Source of the DNA: Lentisphaeria bacterium UBA4640
Lineage (GTDB): Bacteria; Verrucomicrobiota; Lentisphaeria; Victivallales; UBA1829
Length of the DNA: 64,000 bases
NCBI GenBank assembly: GCA_002405835.1
Contig: DHMO01000042.1
Coordinates: 1 to 64,000 of the forward strand
Direction of reading: 5' to 3'
Position 1 is the stretch's first letter, and every line of letters starts with the position of its first letter. Shown here piece after piece: positions 42,804 to 52,100 of the stretch. Position numbers and translations under genes: made by a program. Below the pieces are notes generated by a model. That model had not been told where the DNA came from. It worked only from the letters and a program-made list of their open reading frames with translations, and ran no database searches.

Positions 42804-44348
42804 TCAGCGTTTCCAGAATGATGGCATGAAAACGACGAGGAGTGTGTAGATTTCAAGGCGTCCGAGGATCATGGCGAAGGATAACAGCACCTTTGCGGGG
42901 GCGCTCATCCAGGCGTAGGAGCTGGCGGGACCAACCGCGCCGAACCCGGGACCGACGTTGCTGACGCAGGTCGCCGAAGCCGTCAGCGCGGTAATGAAAT
43001 CCATCTTCGAAAGAAACGGAAGAAGAAGCGCCGTCACCGCAATGATTCCCAGATACAGAACGACAAACGCAAGAGTCTTGTTGATTGTCGCCGCCTGAAT
43101 GCGTTCCCCGTTCAGACGGATGTCCGGAATCGCCCGCGGGAAAAGACACCGGCGCAGTTCGGAAAGCACATGCTTGCAGAGAAGAAGCACACGGACGCAT
43201 TTCAATCCGCCCGCTGTCGATCCGGTACAGCCGCCGAGCAGAGTCAGAAGAAAGAGAATCATCAGCGCCTGAGTCGGCCACTGCAGATAATCCGCGGTAG
43301 AAAAACCTCCGGTCGAGATGATGGAGGAGACCTGGAACGCCGCGTAGCGCAGCGACGTCAGCCAGCAGTTCGGTTCGGTCGCGCCGGTCATGGACTGAAT
43401 TGTTTCCGGGTAGGCAAGACGCAGAACTGCGGCGATGATCAGACTTGAAGCGACAACCGTCGCAAGGAAAAAGCGGAATTCCGCATCCTGAAAGTAAATC
43501 AGGCGCCGTTTGGTCAGCACCGCTTTGAAGAAGAGCGTGAAGTTGCACGCACCGAGGAACAGAAACGCGATGAACGTCCACTGAATGAACGGACTCGGAT
43601 ACGCCGCGATGCTCGCCTGTTTGGTTGAAAATCCGCAGGTCGAAACGGTCGAGAAGGAGTGGCAGACCGCATCGAACAGCGGCATTCCGCCAAGCGTGAG
43701 ACACCCCGTTTGAAGGGCGGTGAGGACAACGTAGGTTCCCCAGACCAGTTTCGCTGTTCCGGCGATGCGCGGAGTCAGCTGGTCGGAGTTCATTTTCACA
43801 CCCGGAACCTCTGCGTTGTAGAGCTGAGTCGCTCCGATTCCGAGGAACGGGAGAATCACCAGTGCGAACACGACAATTCCCATGCCTCCGAGCCAGGTGA
43901 TCAGACAGCGCCAGAACTGCACGCAGTGCGGCAGGCTTTCCACTCCGTCGGGGAACACGGTCCCGTCCCAGCGCGGCAGATTCGGAGCGATAATCGACGC
44001 CCCGGTCGTCGTCAATCCCGATACGGTTTCAAACAGGGCGTCGGCCGGGTACATGCGGACAACGAACAGAAACGGCAGCGAGGCGAAAATCAATGCGGCG
44101 AGCCAGCCGAACGCAACGGTTGCAAAGCCTTCGCGGATTCCGGCTTTTCCGCTGTCCGCATGGCGTTTCCGCGTCGCAAAGATTCCGGCGAGACCGATGA
44201 CAACGGCGGTTGCGGCGCAGACGGCGAATCCCGCAACGACCGGAACGGGGTCATGCATCTGCCATCCGACCGGAATGCAGACAAGCATTGCGGAGCCGAT
44301 GAAGGTTGTCAGAATGGAGATCAGATAGAGAACCGTTGCGGTGTTCAT
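42804..44348 (-). CDS. trkH: potassium uptake channel subunit TrkH
   Basis: A 514-residue membrane subunit of the Trk K+ system. Four selectivity-filter-type loops are visible (SGLTTTGASI, FSTVSTCGFST, ISTGGFSTADY, ATCVSNVGPGFG), with the TAGGLK segment typical of TrkH. It forms an operon with trkA (four bases apart) and an HPr-like gene. Confidence 0.94.
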   Translation of the reverse strand: MNTATVLYLISILTTFIGSAMLVCIPVGWQMHDPVPVVAGFAVCAATAVVIGLAGIFATRKRHADSGKAGIREGFATVAFGWLAALIFASLPFLFVVRMYPADALFETVSGLTTTGASIIAPNLPRWDGTVFPDGVESLPHCVQFWRCLITWLGGMGIVVFALVILPFLGIGATQLYNAEVPGVKMNSDQLTPRIAGTAKLVWGTYVVLTALQTGCLTLGGMPLFDAVCHSFSTVSTCGFSTKQASIAAYPSPFIQWTFIAFLFLGACNFTLFFKAVLTKRRLIYFQDAEFRFFLATVVASSLIIAAVLRLAYPETIQSMTGATEPNCWLTSLRYAAFQVSSIISTGGFSTADYLQWPTQALMILFLLTLLGGCTGSTAGGLKCVRVLLLCKHVLSELRRCLFPRAIPDIRLNGERIQAATINKTLAFVVLYLGIIAVTALLLPFLSKMDFITALTASATCVSNVGPGFGAVGPASSYAWMSAPAKVLLSFAMILGRLEIYTLLVVFMPSFWKR

Positions 44349-44352
44349 GGCG

Positions 44353-45714
44353 TCACTTCGGGAAAAGCGGCTCGATGTCTTTGAGCCCCTTAGGGTTGAC
44401 GATCGCGACGACGACGTCGCCGGGAGTCAGCACAGTCGTTCCGGCAGGCGGAATGACGTCGGCTCCGCGGAACAGAAGCGCCAGAACCACGGTCGGCGGC
44501 AGTTTGCATTCCATGATCATTTTGCCCGCAAGCGGGGATTTTGCGGAAACAGTGAATTCCGTGAGATGCGCATGGAAGCGCTGAAGTTTCGCATCAATCC
44601 GCATGGTTCCCGTTTCCAGAATCCGCAGAATCAGATTGACGGAAACCAGAGTCGAGCTGATTCCGCTGTCGATCATCTCCATTGTCGGGACGATGCGGAT
44701 GTATTCCGGTTTGTGAGTGACGGAAATGGTTTTTTTCGCGCCGAGACGTTTTGCCATGATGCAGGCGAGAATGTTCTCTTCGTCGTCATCGGCCGCGGCG
44801 ACAAAGGCATCGCAGTTCTGAATGCCGGCTTCCTCCATGACCTGTTCATCGGTCGGGTCGCCTTTGATGACAAGCATTCCCTGCGGCATGGAATCGAGCA
44901 GACGTTCCCCGCGCAGTTCGCTTTTTTCGATGAACCTGACTTCGACGTCTCGGTCGAGAAGTTCCCGTGCGAGAATGGTTCCGGTTGCGGTTGCGCCGGA
45001 GATGATGATCCGCAGCGGCGCGGAACGGACGGCGGGCGAGGGGGATATGACCTCGACGAAATCGTCCACATCGCTCTTTTTTCCGGCGACATAAACCTTG
45101 TCTCCGGGGACGAGGACGGTGTCTCCGTGCGGAATGAGGAACTGGCGGTCGCGGACGATCGCCGCGAAGCGGACTTTGGAGAGCGCGTCGGAAACGGGGA
45201 TGTCTTTGATTCTTGCTCCGGCGAGCATGGAGCTGGGGGTGATGGAAATCACCTCCATGAGTGCATCGGGGTTGGTGAACTGGATTTTTTCAAGGCATAC
45301 CGGGTTGCCGAGCGTGTCAACGATTTTGCGAACACACTGTTCCGGGGGGGAGAAGGCGCGCCAGATGCCGAAAAATTCGGGTGTGATTCCATCCGCGGGA
45401 GAGAAGCAGTCGAGGGAATAGAAACGGCAGACTGTTTTTTTTACGCCGAATTTTCCTGCGATTTTGCAGGCGAGAATGTTTGCCGCTTCGTCGCCGCTGA
45501 CCGCAATGAGGGTGTCGCAGCTCTGGATTCCGGCCTGTTTGAGGATGGATACATCGGAGCAGGAACCTTCAATGACCATGAGGTCGAGGTTTTCTTTCAG
45601 CCGTTCAAAGTTTTCGCTGGAGGAATCGATGACGACGACGTCGTGATTTTCCGCGCAGAGCGTGGAAGCGAGCAGCCGTCCGAGTTCTCCGGCTCCGATG
45701 ATGATTGCCTTCAT
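44353..45714 (-). CDS. trkA: potassium uptake regulatory subunit TrkA
   Basis: A 453-residue cytoplasmic regulator with two RCK halves. The first Rossmann loop is IIIGAGELGRLLAS at residues 4-17; the second is IIISGATATGTILARE near 230. Each is followed by a TrkA-C domain (for example the final SPLAGKMIMECKLPPTVVLALLFRG). It gates TrkH through NAD(H)/ATP binding. It lies 12 bases after the HPr-like gene. Confidence 0.95.
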   Translation of the reverse strand: MKAIIIGAGELGRLLASTLCAENHDVVVIDSSSENFERLKENLDLMVIEGSCSDVSILKQAGIQSCDTLIAVSGDEAANILACKIAGKFGVKKTVCRFYSLDCFSPADGITPEFFGIWRAFSPPEQCVRKIVDTLGNPVCLEKIQFTNPDALMEVISITPSSMLAGARIKDIPVSDALSKVRFAAIVRDRQFLIPHGDTVLVPGDKVYVAGKKSDVDDFVEVISPSPAVRSAPLRIIISGATATGTILARELLDRDVEVRFIEKSELRGERLLDSMPQGMLVIKGDPTDEQVMEEAGIQNCDAFVAAADDDEENILACIMAKRLGAKKTISVTHKPEYIRIVPTMEMIDSGISSTLVSVNLILRILETGTMRIDAKLQRFHAHLTEFTVSAKSPLAGKMIMECKLPPTVVLALLFRGADVIPPAGTTVLTPGDVVVAIVNPKGLKDIEPLFPK

Positions 45715-45726
45715 GCGTGCTCCGGA

Positions 45727-46005
45727 TCAGTTCTGCGGAGGAAAATCGTATTCGCGTTCAAAGGCGGCGGCGATGATTTCGATCGCTTCGGCTTCGTTTT
45801 TCCCTGTCGCCTGAAGGGTCGCTTCGTCGCCCTGCTGGAGTCCGAGCGCGAGAAGTTCGAGAATGCTGTGCATGGAGGCGGTTCCGCTTTCCGCTCTGAG
45901 TTCAAAGCTGACGTCCGGGAATTTGTCAACTTCCGCCATGATGGCGCTTGACGGTCTGCAGTGAATTCCGGCGCGGTTCTTGATGACGACTTTTTTTGCA
46001 ACCAT
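45727..46005 (-). CDS. HPr-family phosphocarrier protein
   Basis: A 92-residue HPr. The phosphorylated His is H15 in GIHCRPS with R17 conserved, and the regulatory-serine position is S47 in MHSILELLALG. HPr passes phosphate from PEP through enzyme I. No enzyme I or sugar EII is present here, so it may be the NPr branch. It is first in the run with trkA and trkH, which fits known control of potassium uptake by the nitrogen-type phosphotransferase system. Confidence 0.88.
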   Translation of the reverse strand: MVAKKVVIKNRAGIHCRPSSAIMAEVDKFPDVSFELRAESGTASMHSILELLALGLQQGDEATLQATGKNEAEAIEIIAAAFEREYDFPPQN

Positions 46006-46120
46006 GATTGTTCGGTTCCTCCGGTTGTGTTGATAGTGTACGGACTTTCTTAAATATAGCTCATGAACGCCGATGTTGCAAACCCGTGAAGAGGTTTTCC
46101 GGTGTTTTTTGCAATTTGAT

Positions 46121-46148
46121 TTGAATTCCGCAAAAAAGATGATATTTT
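46121..46148 (+). promoter_or_regulatory. promoter for glyQS
   Basis: TTGAAT (46121-46126), 16 bases, TATTTT (46143-46148), then AAAGGAG before the ATG at 46186. Confidence 0.5.
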
Positions 46149-46185
46149 ACCAGTTGAAAATGAACTTTATTTTAAAGGAGTTTTT

Positions 46186-47517
46186 ATGGCTATTACTACG
46201 GAAGGCGAGCTGATGGACAAGATCGTTACGCTGTGCAAGCGTCGCGGTTTTGTGTTTCAGAGTTCGGAAATTTACGGCGGTTTCAACGGTTTCTGGGATT
46301 ACGGTCCGTACGGAACCGCGATGAAACGCGCGATCGAACAGCTCTGGTGGAGCGAAATGGTGGAAAAACGCGATGACGTCGTCGGACTCGACTCCACGGT
46401 CATCTGTCACCCGAAAGTCTGGAAGGCTTCCGGTCATATCGACCGTTTCGGCGACATCATGTGCGACTGCAAACACTGCAAGGCGCGTCACCGCGTCGAT
46501 CAGATGCCTGACCCGAAGGTCTGCCCGAACTGCGGGTCCACCGACCTTACCCCGCCGCGCGAGTTCAACCTCATGATGAAAACTTACGTCGGACCTGTCT
46601 TTGACGATGAACACGTCGCTTACCTCCGTGCGGAAACCTGCCAGCCGATCTTCGTGGATTTCCACCTGATCCGCATTGCGACCCGCATGCAGCTGCCGTT
46701 CGGTATTGCCCAGATCGGAAAATCCTTCCGTAACGAAATCACCCCGCGCATGTTCACCTTCCGTTCCCGTGAATTCACGCAGATGGAAATGGAATATTTC
46801 TGCCCGGACAAGGGTTCGATGGAAGTCTGGGAACACTGGCGTGACACCCGCTACAAATACTATCGCGAGAAACTCCAGTTCCGCGAAGACGAGATTCAGT
46901 TCCATCCGCACGACAAACTTGCGCACTATGCGAAAGCTGCGGTTGATATTGAGTTCAAGTTCCCGTTCGGCTGGGGCGAACTCGAAGGCATTCATCACCG
47001 CGGAACCTGGGATATGTCCCGTCATCAGGAATATTCTTCGCAGAATCTCGAATATTTCGATCCCGCCACCGGCGAGAAGTATCTCCCGACCGTTGTCGAG
47101 ACCTCTGTCGGACTCGACCGCACGTTCCTTGCTGTTCTCTCCCACGCCTACGACGAGCAGAAGGCTCCGACGAAGAAAGAGGGAATGGAAGAGGACGTCC
47201 GCATTGTTCTGCACATCCCGCCGCGCATTGCGCCGGTTCAGGTTGCCGTGATGCCGCTTTCCAAGAAGCTGAACGACAAGGCTCTTGCTCTCCGCAAGGA
47301 TCTCTGGGACAGCTTCCGCACCGAGGCGGACGTTACGGGCAACATCGGCAAGCGCTATCGCCGTCAGGACGAAATCGGCACGCCGTTCTGCGTGACCTAC
47401 GACTTCGATTCCGAGAGCGACAATGCCGTCACGGTCCGCGACCGCGACACGATGGAGCAGGAGCGTGTCTCCCTTGACAATCTGAAAGCCTATCTCTCCG
47501 AGAAGATCAACGGCTGA
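46186..47517 (+). CDS. glyQS: glycine--tRNA ligase (dimeric type)
   Basis: A 443-residue class II synthetase of the alpha2 type, not the alpha/beta form. The start GFVFQSSEIYGGFNGFWDYGPYG, the insert with paired cysteines (CDCKHC near 96-101 and CPNC near 117-120), motif 2 (SFRNEITPRMFTFRSREFTQMEMEYF) and motif 3 (ETSVGLDRT) are all present. The C-terminal anticodon-binding domain follows (KKLNDKALAL). It ends at a convergent intergenic region with a two-way terminator. Confidence 0.95.
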   Translation: MAITTEGELMDKIVTLCKRRGFVFQSSEIYGGFNGFWDYGPYGTAMKRAIEQLWWSEMVEKRDDVVGLDSTVICHPKVWKASGHIDRFGDIMCDCKHCKARHRVDQMPDPKVCPNCGSTDLTPPREFNLMMKTYVGPVFDDEHVAYLRAETCQPIFVDFHLIRIATRMQLPFGIAQIGKSFRNEITPRMFTFRSREFTQMEMEYFCPDKGSMEVWEHWRDTRYKYYREKLQFREDEIQFHPHDKLAHYAKAAVDIEFKFPFGWGELEGIHHRGTWDMSRHQEYSSQNLEYFDPATGEKYLPTVVETSVGLDRTFLAVLSHAYDEQKAPTKKEGMEEDVRIVLHIPPRIAPVQVAVMPLSKKLNDKALALRKDLWDSFRTEADVTGNIGKRYRRQDEIGTPFCVTYDFDSESDNAVTVRDRDTMEQERVSLDNLKAYLSEKING

Positions 47518-47525
47518 TGATATTT

Positions 47526-47571
47526 TCTCCCTCTTTTTTCGATATATAAAAATGTCGCGAAAAGAGGGAGG
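47526..47571. repeat. inverted repeat after glyQS
   Basis: A pyrimidine arm (TCCCTCTTTT) pairs with a purine arm (AAAAGAGGGA) across a loop of about 20 AT-rich bases containing a TATATAA. No T tract follows on either strand. Confidence 0.45.
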
Positions 47572-47585
47572 GAAAACTCCATAGT

Positions 47586-47699
47586 ATGAAGAAGTTTTTT
47601 TCTTTTATCTTCTATCTTGCAAATGTGCGCAATAATTCGGACACTACCAAAGGACACGGATCGGAAACAGGTTCTTCTGAAATACTTCAAGCAGAATAA
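47586..47699 (+). CDS. possible 37-aa small protein
   Basis: A short frame starting MKKFFSFIFYLANV, hydrophobic then polar, ending just before the terminator at 47731. The only ribosome-binding-like sequence (GAGGGAGGG) is about 15 bases from the ATG, which is far. It may be chance. Confidence 0.2.
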   Translation: MKKFFSFIFYLANVRNNSDTTKGHGSETGSSEILQAE

Positions 47700-47730
47700 G
47701 AGACGTTGATCTGACGGCGCATGACAGTAA

Positions 47731-47761
47731 AAAAGCGGAGGTGCTGCCTCCGCTTTTTTTT
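47731..47761 (+). terminator. two-way terminator between glyQS and rsmG
   Basis: AAAAGCGGAGG (47731-47741) pairs with CCTCCGCTTTT, with T runs on the plus strand and A runs that become T on the minus strand. It serves both convergent transcripts. Confidence 0.9.
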
Positions 47762-47779
47762 GAAAATGCCGTATGTTTT

Positions 47780-48442
47780 TTACTTTTTCCTGTGAACCGG
47801 AGGGAGGGTCATGAAAAGACGGGTGCCGGCGTTGTCGGGGAGCTCAAAGGTGTCGGTGCAGCGGAAACGGAGTGCAAGTTTCTGAAGCTCCGGCTTCTCT
47901 TTGTCGCGCTGGTCCGGAGTGCGGTAGACGTAGAGCAGCGCATCCTTGCGGAGAAGTCCGGAAACTTCCTTGATCAGTTTCATGGAATCCGAAACTGCCC
48001 GCGCGGTGACAATCTCAAAATGATGTCCGTAATCCTCCGATGATGCAAGCTCGTTCGCCCGGGCGTGGAGAGCTTCCAGATTGTCAAGTCCCATCGCTTC
48101 CGCCGCGCGATTCACAAAATCAATTTTCTTGCGGGTCGAATCGACAGAGGTAATCTGAAGATCCGGAAAAGCGGCGGCAAGAGGAAGCGAGGGAAAACCC
48201 GCGCCGCAGCCGACGTCGCAAAGATTGAATTTTCCCTTCAGATACGGGGCAATCGAAACGGAATCCGCAATGTGCTTGCTCCAGAAATCCTCCGGCGGAA
48301 TACGGGTCAGATTCATGGTCTTGTTCGTTTCGTAAAGGATATCTTCAAAAATCGAACAGGCTTTCATGAAGTCGTCAAAACGGGTCTCCGGGACAAAGCG
48401 TTTCAGAAAGGCGAGGCATTCGGCGGACGGTGTGGTGCTCAT
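47780..48442 (-). CDS. rsmG: 16S rRNA (guanine-527-N7) methyltransferase
   Basis: A 220-residue SAM-dependent methyltransferase acting on 16S rRNA. The SAM-binding motif NLCDVGCGAGFPSLPLA is near 72-88 and TSVDSTRKKIDFV follows; YFVTARAVS-type (IVTARAVSDSMKLI) marks the conserved Arg block. It overlaps the preceding membrane protein gene by ATGA and ends the Tad-region run, so it is probably co-transcribed with it. Confidence 0.92.
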   Translation of the reverse strand: MSTTPSAECLAFLKRFVPETRFDDFMKACSIFEDILYETNKTMNLTRIPPEDFWSKHIADSVSIAPYLKGKFNLCDVGCGAGFPSLPLAAAFPDLQITSVDSTRKKIDFVNRAAEAMGLDNLEALHARANELASSEDYGHHFEIVTARAVSDSMKLIKEVSGLLRKDALLYVYRTPDQRDKEKPELQKLALRFRCTDTFELPDNAGTRLFMTLPPVHRKK

Positions 48443-49008
48443 ATTTTGTCAGCTCCGGTAAGATTCAGAATAAAGGTTGCAAGTGAAACAAGTGCGAAAA
48501 GAAACAGGAAAACCGGCATTGCCGGACGGTATTTCGTCACGGAAAGGCGGATGATTTCCCGCGTGAGGTGGGGTTTGCCGGAAATGAAGATGCCGATCGT
48601 TCCGAAAATCAGACAGAACGTCGCGAAGACGGCGGAGAACATGGTCGGGCAGGCAAACGATTCTTTCAGGTAGAAGTGCGCCGTCAGGATCATGAAGCCG
48701 CCGATCGCGCGCGAAAACAGGTGGTCGAGCGCGCAATAAGCGAGAATGATCAGCAGAATCGCAAGCGGCAGCAGATATTTATGCAGCGATTCGGGGAGAA
48801 TCGGCATGGCGTTCGGGATGCACCAGAGCAGGTCGATGATTCCGAGAATGGCGCCGGGGAGCGCAGCCCGCGGAAGTTTTTCCCGTTTCTCCAGGTTTTC
48901 TTTATTTACTTTCAGCAGCAGGATTCCTCCCGCGATGCACAGAACGGCGCAGAGCGGAAGAAGAATCAGATACATGAGACGGGGATTGAAAAATTCAAAC
49001 ATGGTCAT
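48439..49008 (-). CDS. membrane protein of unknown function
   Basis: A 189-residue protein with about five hydrophobic helices (near 13-32, 46-68, 75-95, 98-145 and 165-185) and no recognised domain. The ATG at 49008 overlaps the stop of the PEGA gene by ATGA; a second ATG at 49002 has GAGGA at a better distance. It sits between the PEGA protein and rsmG in the Tad-region run. Confidence 0.7.
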   Translation of the reverse strand: MTMFEFFNPRLMYLILLPLCAVLCIAGGILLLKVNKENLEKREKLPRAALPGAILGIIDLLWCIPNAMPILPESLHKYLLPLAILLIILAYCALDHLFSRAIGGFMILTAHFYLKESFACPTMFSAVFATFCLIFGTIGIFISGKPHLTREIIRLSVTKYRPAMPVFLFLFALVSLATFILNLTGADKI

Positions 49009-50327
49009 TCCTCGCGTTTCAGGGGGGCTGTGGATTCGATGTCTTCGCGCTTGTAGGAGTAAGTCACGCCCGGTTCCGGTTCAAAAATGACGCTTTTGTT
49101 TGACTGGGAAATAAGGCGTCCGTGGATCTGTTCGCCGGATTTGAGTTTCAGCAGGGTGTTCGCAATCCACATTTTCTGGGTGTCCAGACGTTTGATTTCT
49201 CCTTTGGCAACGTTGACTTTGACAATTTTCCGGTCGGGGCGCGCATGTTTGTGCACAAGCTGAAGCGTGTGCATTCCGGGCTTCAGACCGCGGACGGAGA
49301 ATACTTTGGAGTTGTCCGAATTGGCGTCGGGGATGGTTGCACCGAGTTCCTTGCCGTCGAGATAGACCGTGATTCCGGCGGGGTAGGTGGCGAAGTCGAT
49401 GCCGCCGGTGTTGACCTTCATGGAGAATGTATGCGAAAGTTTTTCGCCGGCGGGGAGATCGAGCTGGACGGTTTCGGTGTCATAGCCGCTGCGGGAGGCG
49501 GTGACGGTGTACTTGCCGACCGGGAGGTTTTTGACGGTGACGGGCGCGGTTCCGTAGTCTTTGCCGTTGATGCGGATTGAGGCGTTGACCGGCTCGGTTG
49601 TGATGGAGAGCGCGCCGGGAAGCGGATTCAGTTTTACATTGACTGCCGTTGTTTTGTCGCGGTGGATTGTGACGGCCTGCTGGTAGGGCGTGTAGCCGCT
49701 GCTCTGGATTTTCAGCGTGTATCTGCCCTGTTCGTGCGAGCCGGAGTAGGGGGTGCGGCCGACGTCCTGTCCGTCAAGGTAGACGATTGCGGCTTTCGGG
49801 GCGGATTTGACGGAGAGTGTGCCGACGTTTGACTGAAGGACGGTTTGAACCAGGCGCGGGCGGGCGTCGGAGATTTCCCATTCGACATTCCGCTGTGCAT
49901 AGCCGCTGAGCTTCAGTGTTGCGGTGTACTTCCCGACGGGCAGATCCCGGACGCTGAACGGGGTCACACCGAGTTCTTTGCCGTCCATGATTACGGCGGC
50001 GCCCGCGGGTGTTGTCTGGAAGAGGACGGAGGCGGTCTGCTGTTTCAGCGTTTCCGTGATGTGAAGTTTCTGGCGGGGCTCCAGTCTGATGATTTTCCAG
50101 ACGGTTTCATAGCCCGGTTTGGAGAGTTTGAGCAGGTGTGTTCCGGCGGGAATGCGGCAGCCGAACGGGGTTTTACCCTGCGGTTTGCCGAGAAGCACGA
50201 CTTCCGCATCCTGCGGCTTCGAGTTGATGCGGAGTATCGCGCGCGGATCTTCCTGTTTTTTTTCTCCGCATCCTGCGAGGAGCAGGGCGAGTGCGGAAAC
50301 AAGGGCGAAAAGAGAATATTTTTTCAT
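49005..50327 (-). CDS. PEGA-repeat lipoprotein
   Basis: A 440-residue predicted lipoprotein: lipobox LAGC at about residues 17-20. Five PEGA repeats are visible, near 29, 97, 165, 235 and 305, each of the form xxPxGAxVxxDGKxLGxTPF...LPxGxYTxxLxxxGY. The C-terminal ~70 residues (KLKSGEQIHGRLI) resemble a small beta domain. PEGA repeats occur in surface-layer-associated and secretion proteins. It starts five bases after the FHA gene ends. Confidence 0.85.
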   Translation of the reverse strand: MKKYSLFALVSALALLLAGCGEKKQEDPRAILRINSKPQDAEVVLLGKPQGKTPFGCRIPAGTHLLKLSKPGYETVWKIIRLEPRQKLHITETLKQQTASVLFQTTPAGAAVIMDGKELGVTPFSVRDLPVGKYTATLKLSGYAQRNVEWEISDARPRLVQTVLQSNVGTLSVKSAPKAAIVYLDGQDVGRTPYSGSHEQGRYTLKIQSSGYTPYQQAVTIHRDKTTAVNVKLNPLPGALSITTEPVNASIRINGKDYGTAPVTVKNLPVGKYTVTASRSGYDTETVQLDLPAGEKLSHTFSMKVNTGGIDFATYPAGITVYLDGKELGATIPDANSDNSKVFSVRGLKPGMHTLQLVHKHARPDRKIVKVNVAKGEIKRLDTQKMWIANTLLKLKSGEQIHGRLISQSNKSVIFEPEPGVTYSYKREDIESTAPLKREE

Positions 50328-50331
50328 GAGG

Positions 50332-51672
50332 TCACTTCCTTCTCAGCTGCCTGTCGAATTCGAGCTTGTAGGTTTTGAGTTTGGGATATGCTTTGCTGTC
50401 GGGTCCGAGCAGATCCATGGCTTTCTGACATTCGGCGGAGGCGCGGGCGTAGTCGCGCAGTTTGTAGAACTGCTGAATATTGAATTCAAGGTCGCGGCGG
50501 AGTTTTTCGAATTTCTGTTCCGCTTCAGCGAGATGTTTGCGGGCCACATCCCATTCCTGCGGTTTGGGGGAGAACTGCTCGAAGTATTCCATGGCGAGTT
50601 TGTAGCGGGAGATGGCCTGACGGAGGTTTTCCGGTTTCGCCTGATAGGATTCGTAAAGGTCCTCAGCCTTGCGGAAGGTCAGATGCGCATATTTTTGCAT
50701 CTCTTCGACATTCATGGAGACGGAGATCAGACCGTTGTTGTCGGAGAAGCGGTTGATGGCGTTTTCGATGGCTTCAAAGGAGCTTTTTGCGAAATTGTTG
50801 TGAACGGTGATGGTGTTCTGTTTATTGTTCTGGACAATGGTCAGGGTGCGGGTTTCGTCGGTATCCGTGGTGACGACATCATCAGAATCCTGCTGGAGCT
50901 TCATGAAGTCGGTGGCGAGAACGGCGTCGCGCAGCTCCTGCATTGCCTGCTCGGGAACGGCGGGAATCGTCTTCTGAAAATGGCGGTTGTATTTGAGATC
51001 GTCGAGCGTGAAATGCGCGGTGTTGTTCTCGACGGTCAGAGCAAAACGGAAGATGTTGCCCGGTTCGGTTTTCGTGCGCTGGTAGTTCAGGACGAAATCC
51101 GGTTTCTTGACAGCCGCTGCACGGGAGTTCTCCGCTTTGGGTTCGACCATGTTGAGTTTGACGAAGACTGCGAGGACGATCAGCGCGAGTGCGAAGACAA
51201 GGACCGGATAGAGAAGTTTGAATTTTTTCTGTGCCGGAGCGGCCCCCTTCTTTTCCTCCTCTTTCTTTTTGTCTTTGGAAAAGAGCGTTTCGAGGGATTT
51301 CAGGTCGACGGACGGTTTGGACGGCTGTTCCGGGGCGGGAGTTGGAGCCGGGGCGGACGCTTCGGTTTTCGAGTCGGGGGTGACGAGCCGTTCGGCGAAA
51401 ATGAGCGTCTGGTCGCCGATGACAATGGTGTCGCCGTCCGCAAGAACGGTTTCGGCGGAAATCTGCTTGCCGTTGAGGCGGGTTCCGTTGGTGCTGCCGA
51501 GATCAAGGATGGACCATGCGGAGCCGTTGAAGGTTATTTTCGCATGATAGCGCGAAACGCCGGTGACGAGAAGCTGGACGTCGTTGTCCTCTTCGCGTCC
51601 GACGGATACGCCGGGCGGTGTGAGTTCCATGCTGGTTCCCGCTCTGGGGCCGTTCAGAAAAAAGAGTTTCAT
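50332..51672 (-). CDS. FHA-domain membrane protein
   Basis: A 446-residue protein. Residues 20-95 form a forkhead-associated domain (SVGREEDNDVQLL, SRYHAKITF, LGSTNGTRLNG), which binds phosphothreonine. One transmembrane helix lies near 158-180 (LYPVLVFALALIVLAVFV), after a basic, Glu-rich linker. The remainder is helical with TPR-like periodicity (EKAMDLLG-type repeats near the end). It overlaps the DUF192 gene by ATGA and is in a run with an FHA-TadA fusion, suggesting phospho-dependent control of the secretion complex. Confidence 0.85.
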   Translation of the reverse strand: MKLFFLNGPRAGTSMELTPPGVSVGREEDNDVQLLVTGVSRYHAKITFNGSAWSILDLGSTNGTRLNGKQISAETVLADGDTIVIGDQTLIFAERLVTPDSKTEASAPAPTPAPEQPSKPSVDLKSLETLFSKDKKKEEEKKGAAPAQKKFKLLYPVLVFALALIVLAVFVKLNMVEPKAENSRAAAVKKPDFVLNYQRTKTEPGNIFRFALTVENNTAHFTLDDLKYNRHFQKTIPAVPEQAMQELRDAVLATDFMKLQQDSDDVVTTDTDETRTLTIVQNNKQNTITVHNNFAKSSFEAIENAINRFSDNNGLISVSMNVEEMQKYAHLTFRKAEDLYESYQAKPENLRQAISRYKLAMEYFEQFSPKPQEWDVARKHLAEAEQKFEKLRRDLEFNIQQFYKLRDYARASAECQKAMDLLGPDSKAYPKLKTYKLEFDRQLRRK

Positions 51673-52097
51673 GATTTGTCTCCGAATAAGTTCGTTGGTG
51701 CGGGAGCTGTTCCGGCGAGTCCGGACGGACGGGCGTTCAGTTCCGGAAGCAGTTCCACATCCAGATCAATATAATCTCCGGTCTGCGTGCCGGTCCGTGC
51801 GAGGGTCCCGGCGGGCAGTTCGATGGTGAGCACGGCTGCGCGGCAGCCTTCACAGAGCCGCCAGGGCGGAAAGGCTGTGCGCTGATGAACAATCCGGTTG
51901 TTGCCGGAAAGAAACAGAAGGTCGATGGGCTGCGACATGAAGAGCGAATGAACGGCACTGCAGTGTTCAAAGACAAGGGCGTCGAAGTCGTCCGAGAAGC
52001 GGCGTCCGATCATGCCGCGCATCCGCGTGAAGAAGGCGCGCGCGCGGCGCGGTTCCTTCGCGAGAACAGTTTTGCGTGTGACATTGTGCAGAATCAT
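51669..52097 (-). CDS. DUF192 family protein
   Basis: A 142-residue protein with the DUF192 signature: FFTRMRGMIGRR, MSQPIDLLFLSGNNRIV and LTIELPAGTLARTGTQTGDYI. The function is unknown; similar genes occur next to Tad/type II secretion genes in other bacteria. Usual DUF192 proteins have a signal peptide, but none is seen here. It lies three bases after tadC and overlaps the FHA gene. Confidence 0.85.
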   Translation of the reverse strand: MILHNVTRKTVLAKEPRRARAFFTRMRGMIGRRFSDDFDALVFEHCSAVHSLFMSQPIDLLFLSGNNRIVHQRTAFPPWRLCEGCRAAVLTIELPAGTLARTGTQTGDYIDLDVELLPELNARPSGLAGTAPAPTNLFGDKS

Positions 52098-52100
52098 AGG

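Noticed and set aside
50119..51774. 551-residue open frame antisense to the FHA gene
   Set aside because: No recognisable domain, and the minus strand encodes a clear FHA protein in a tight run with Tad genes.
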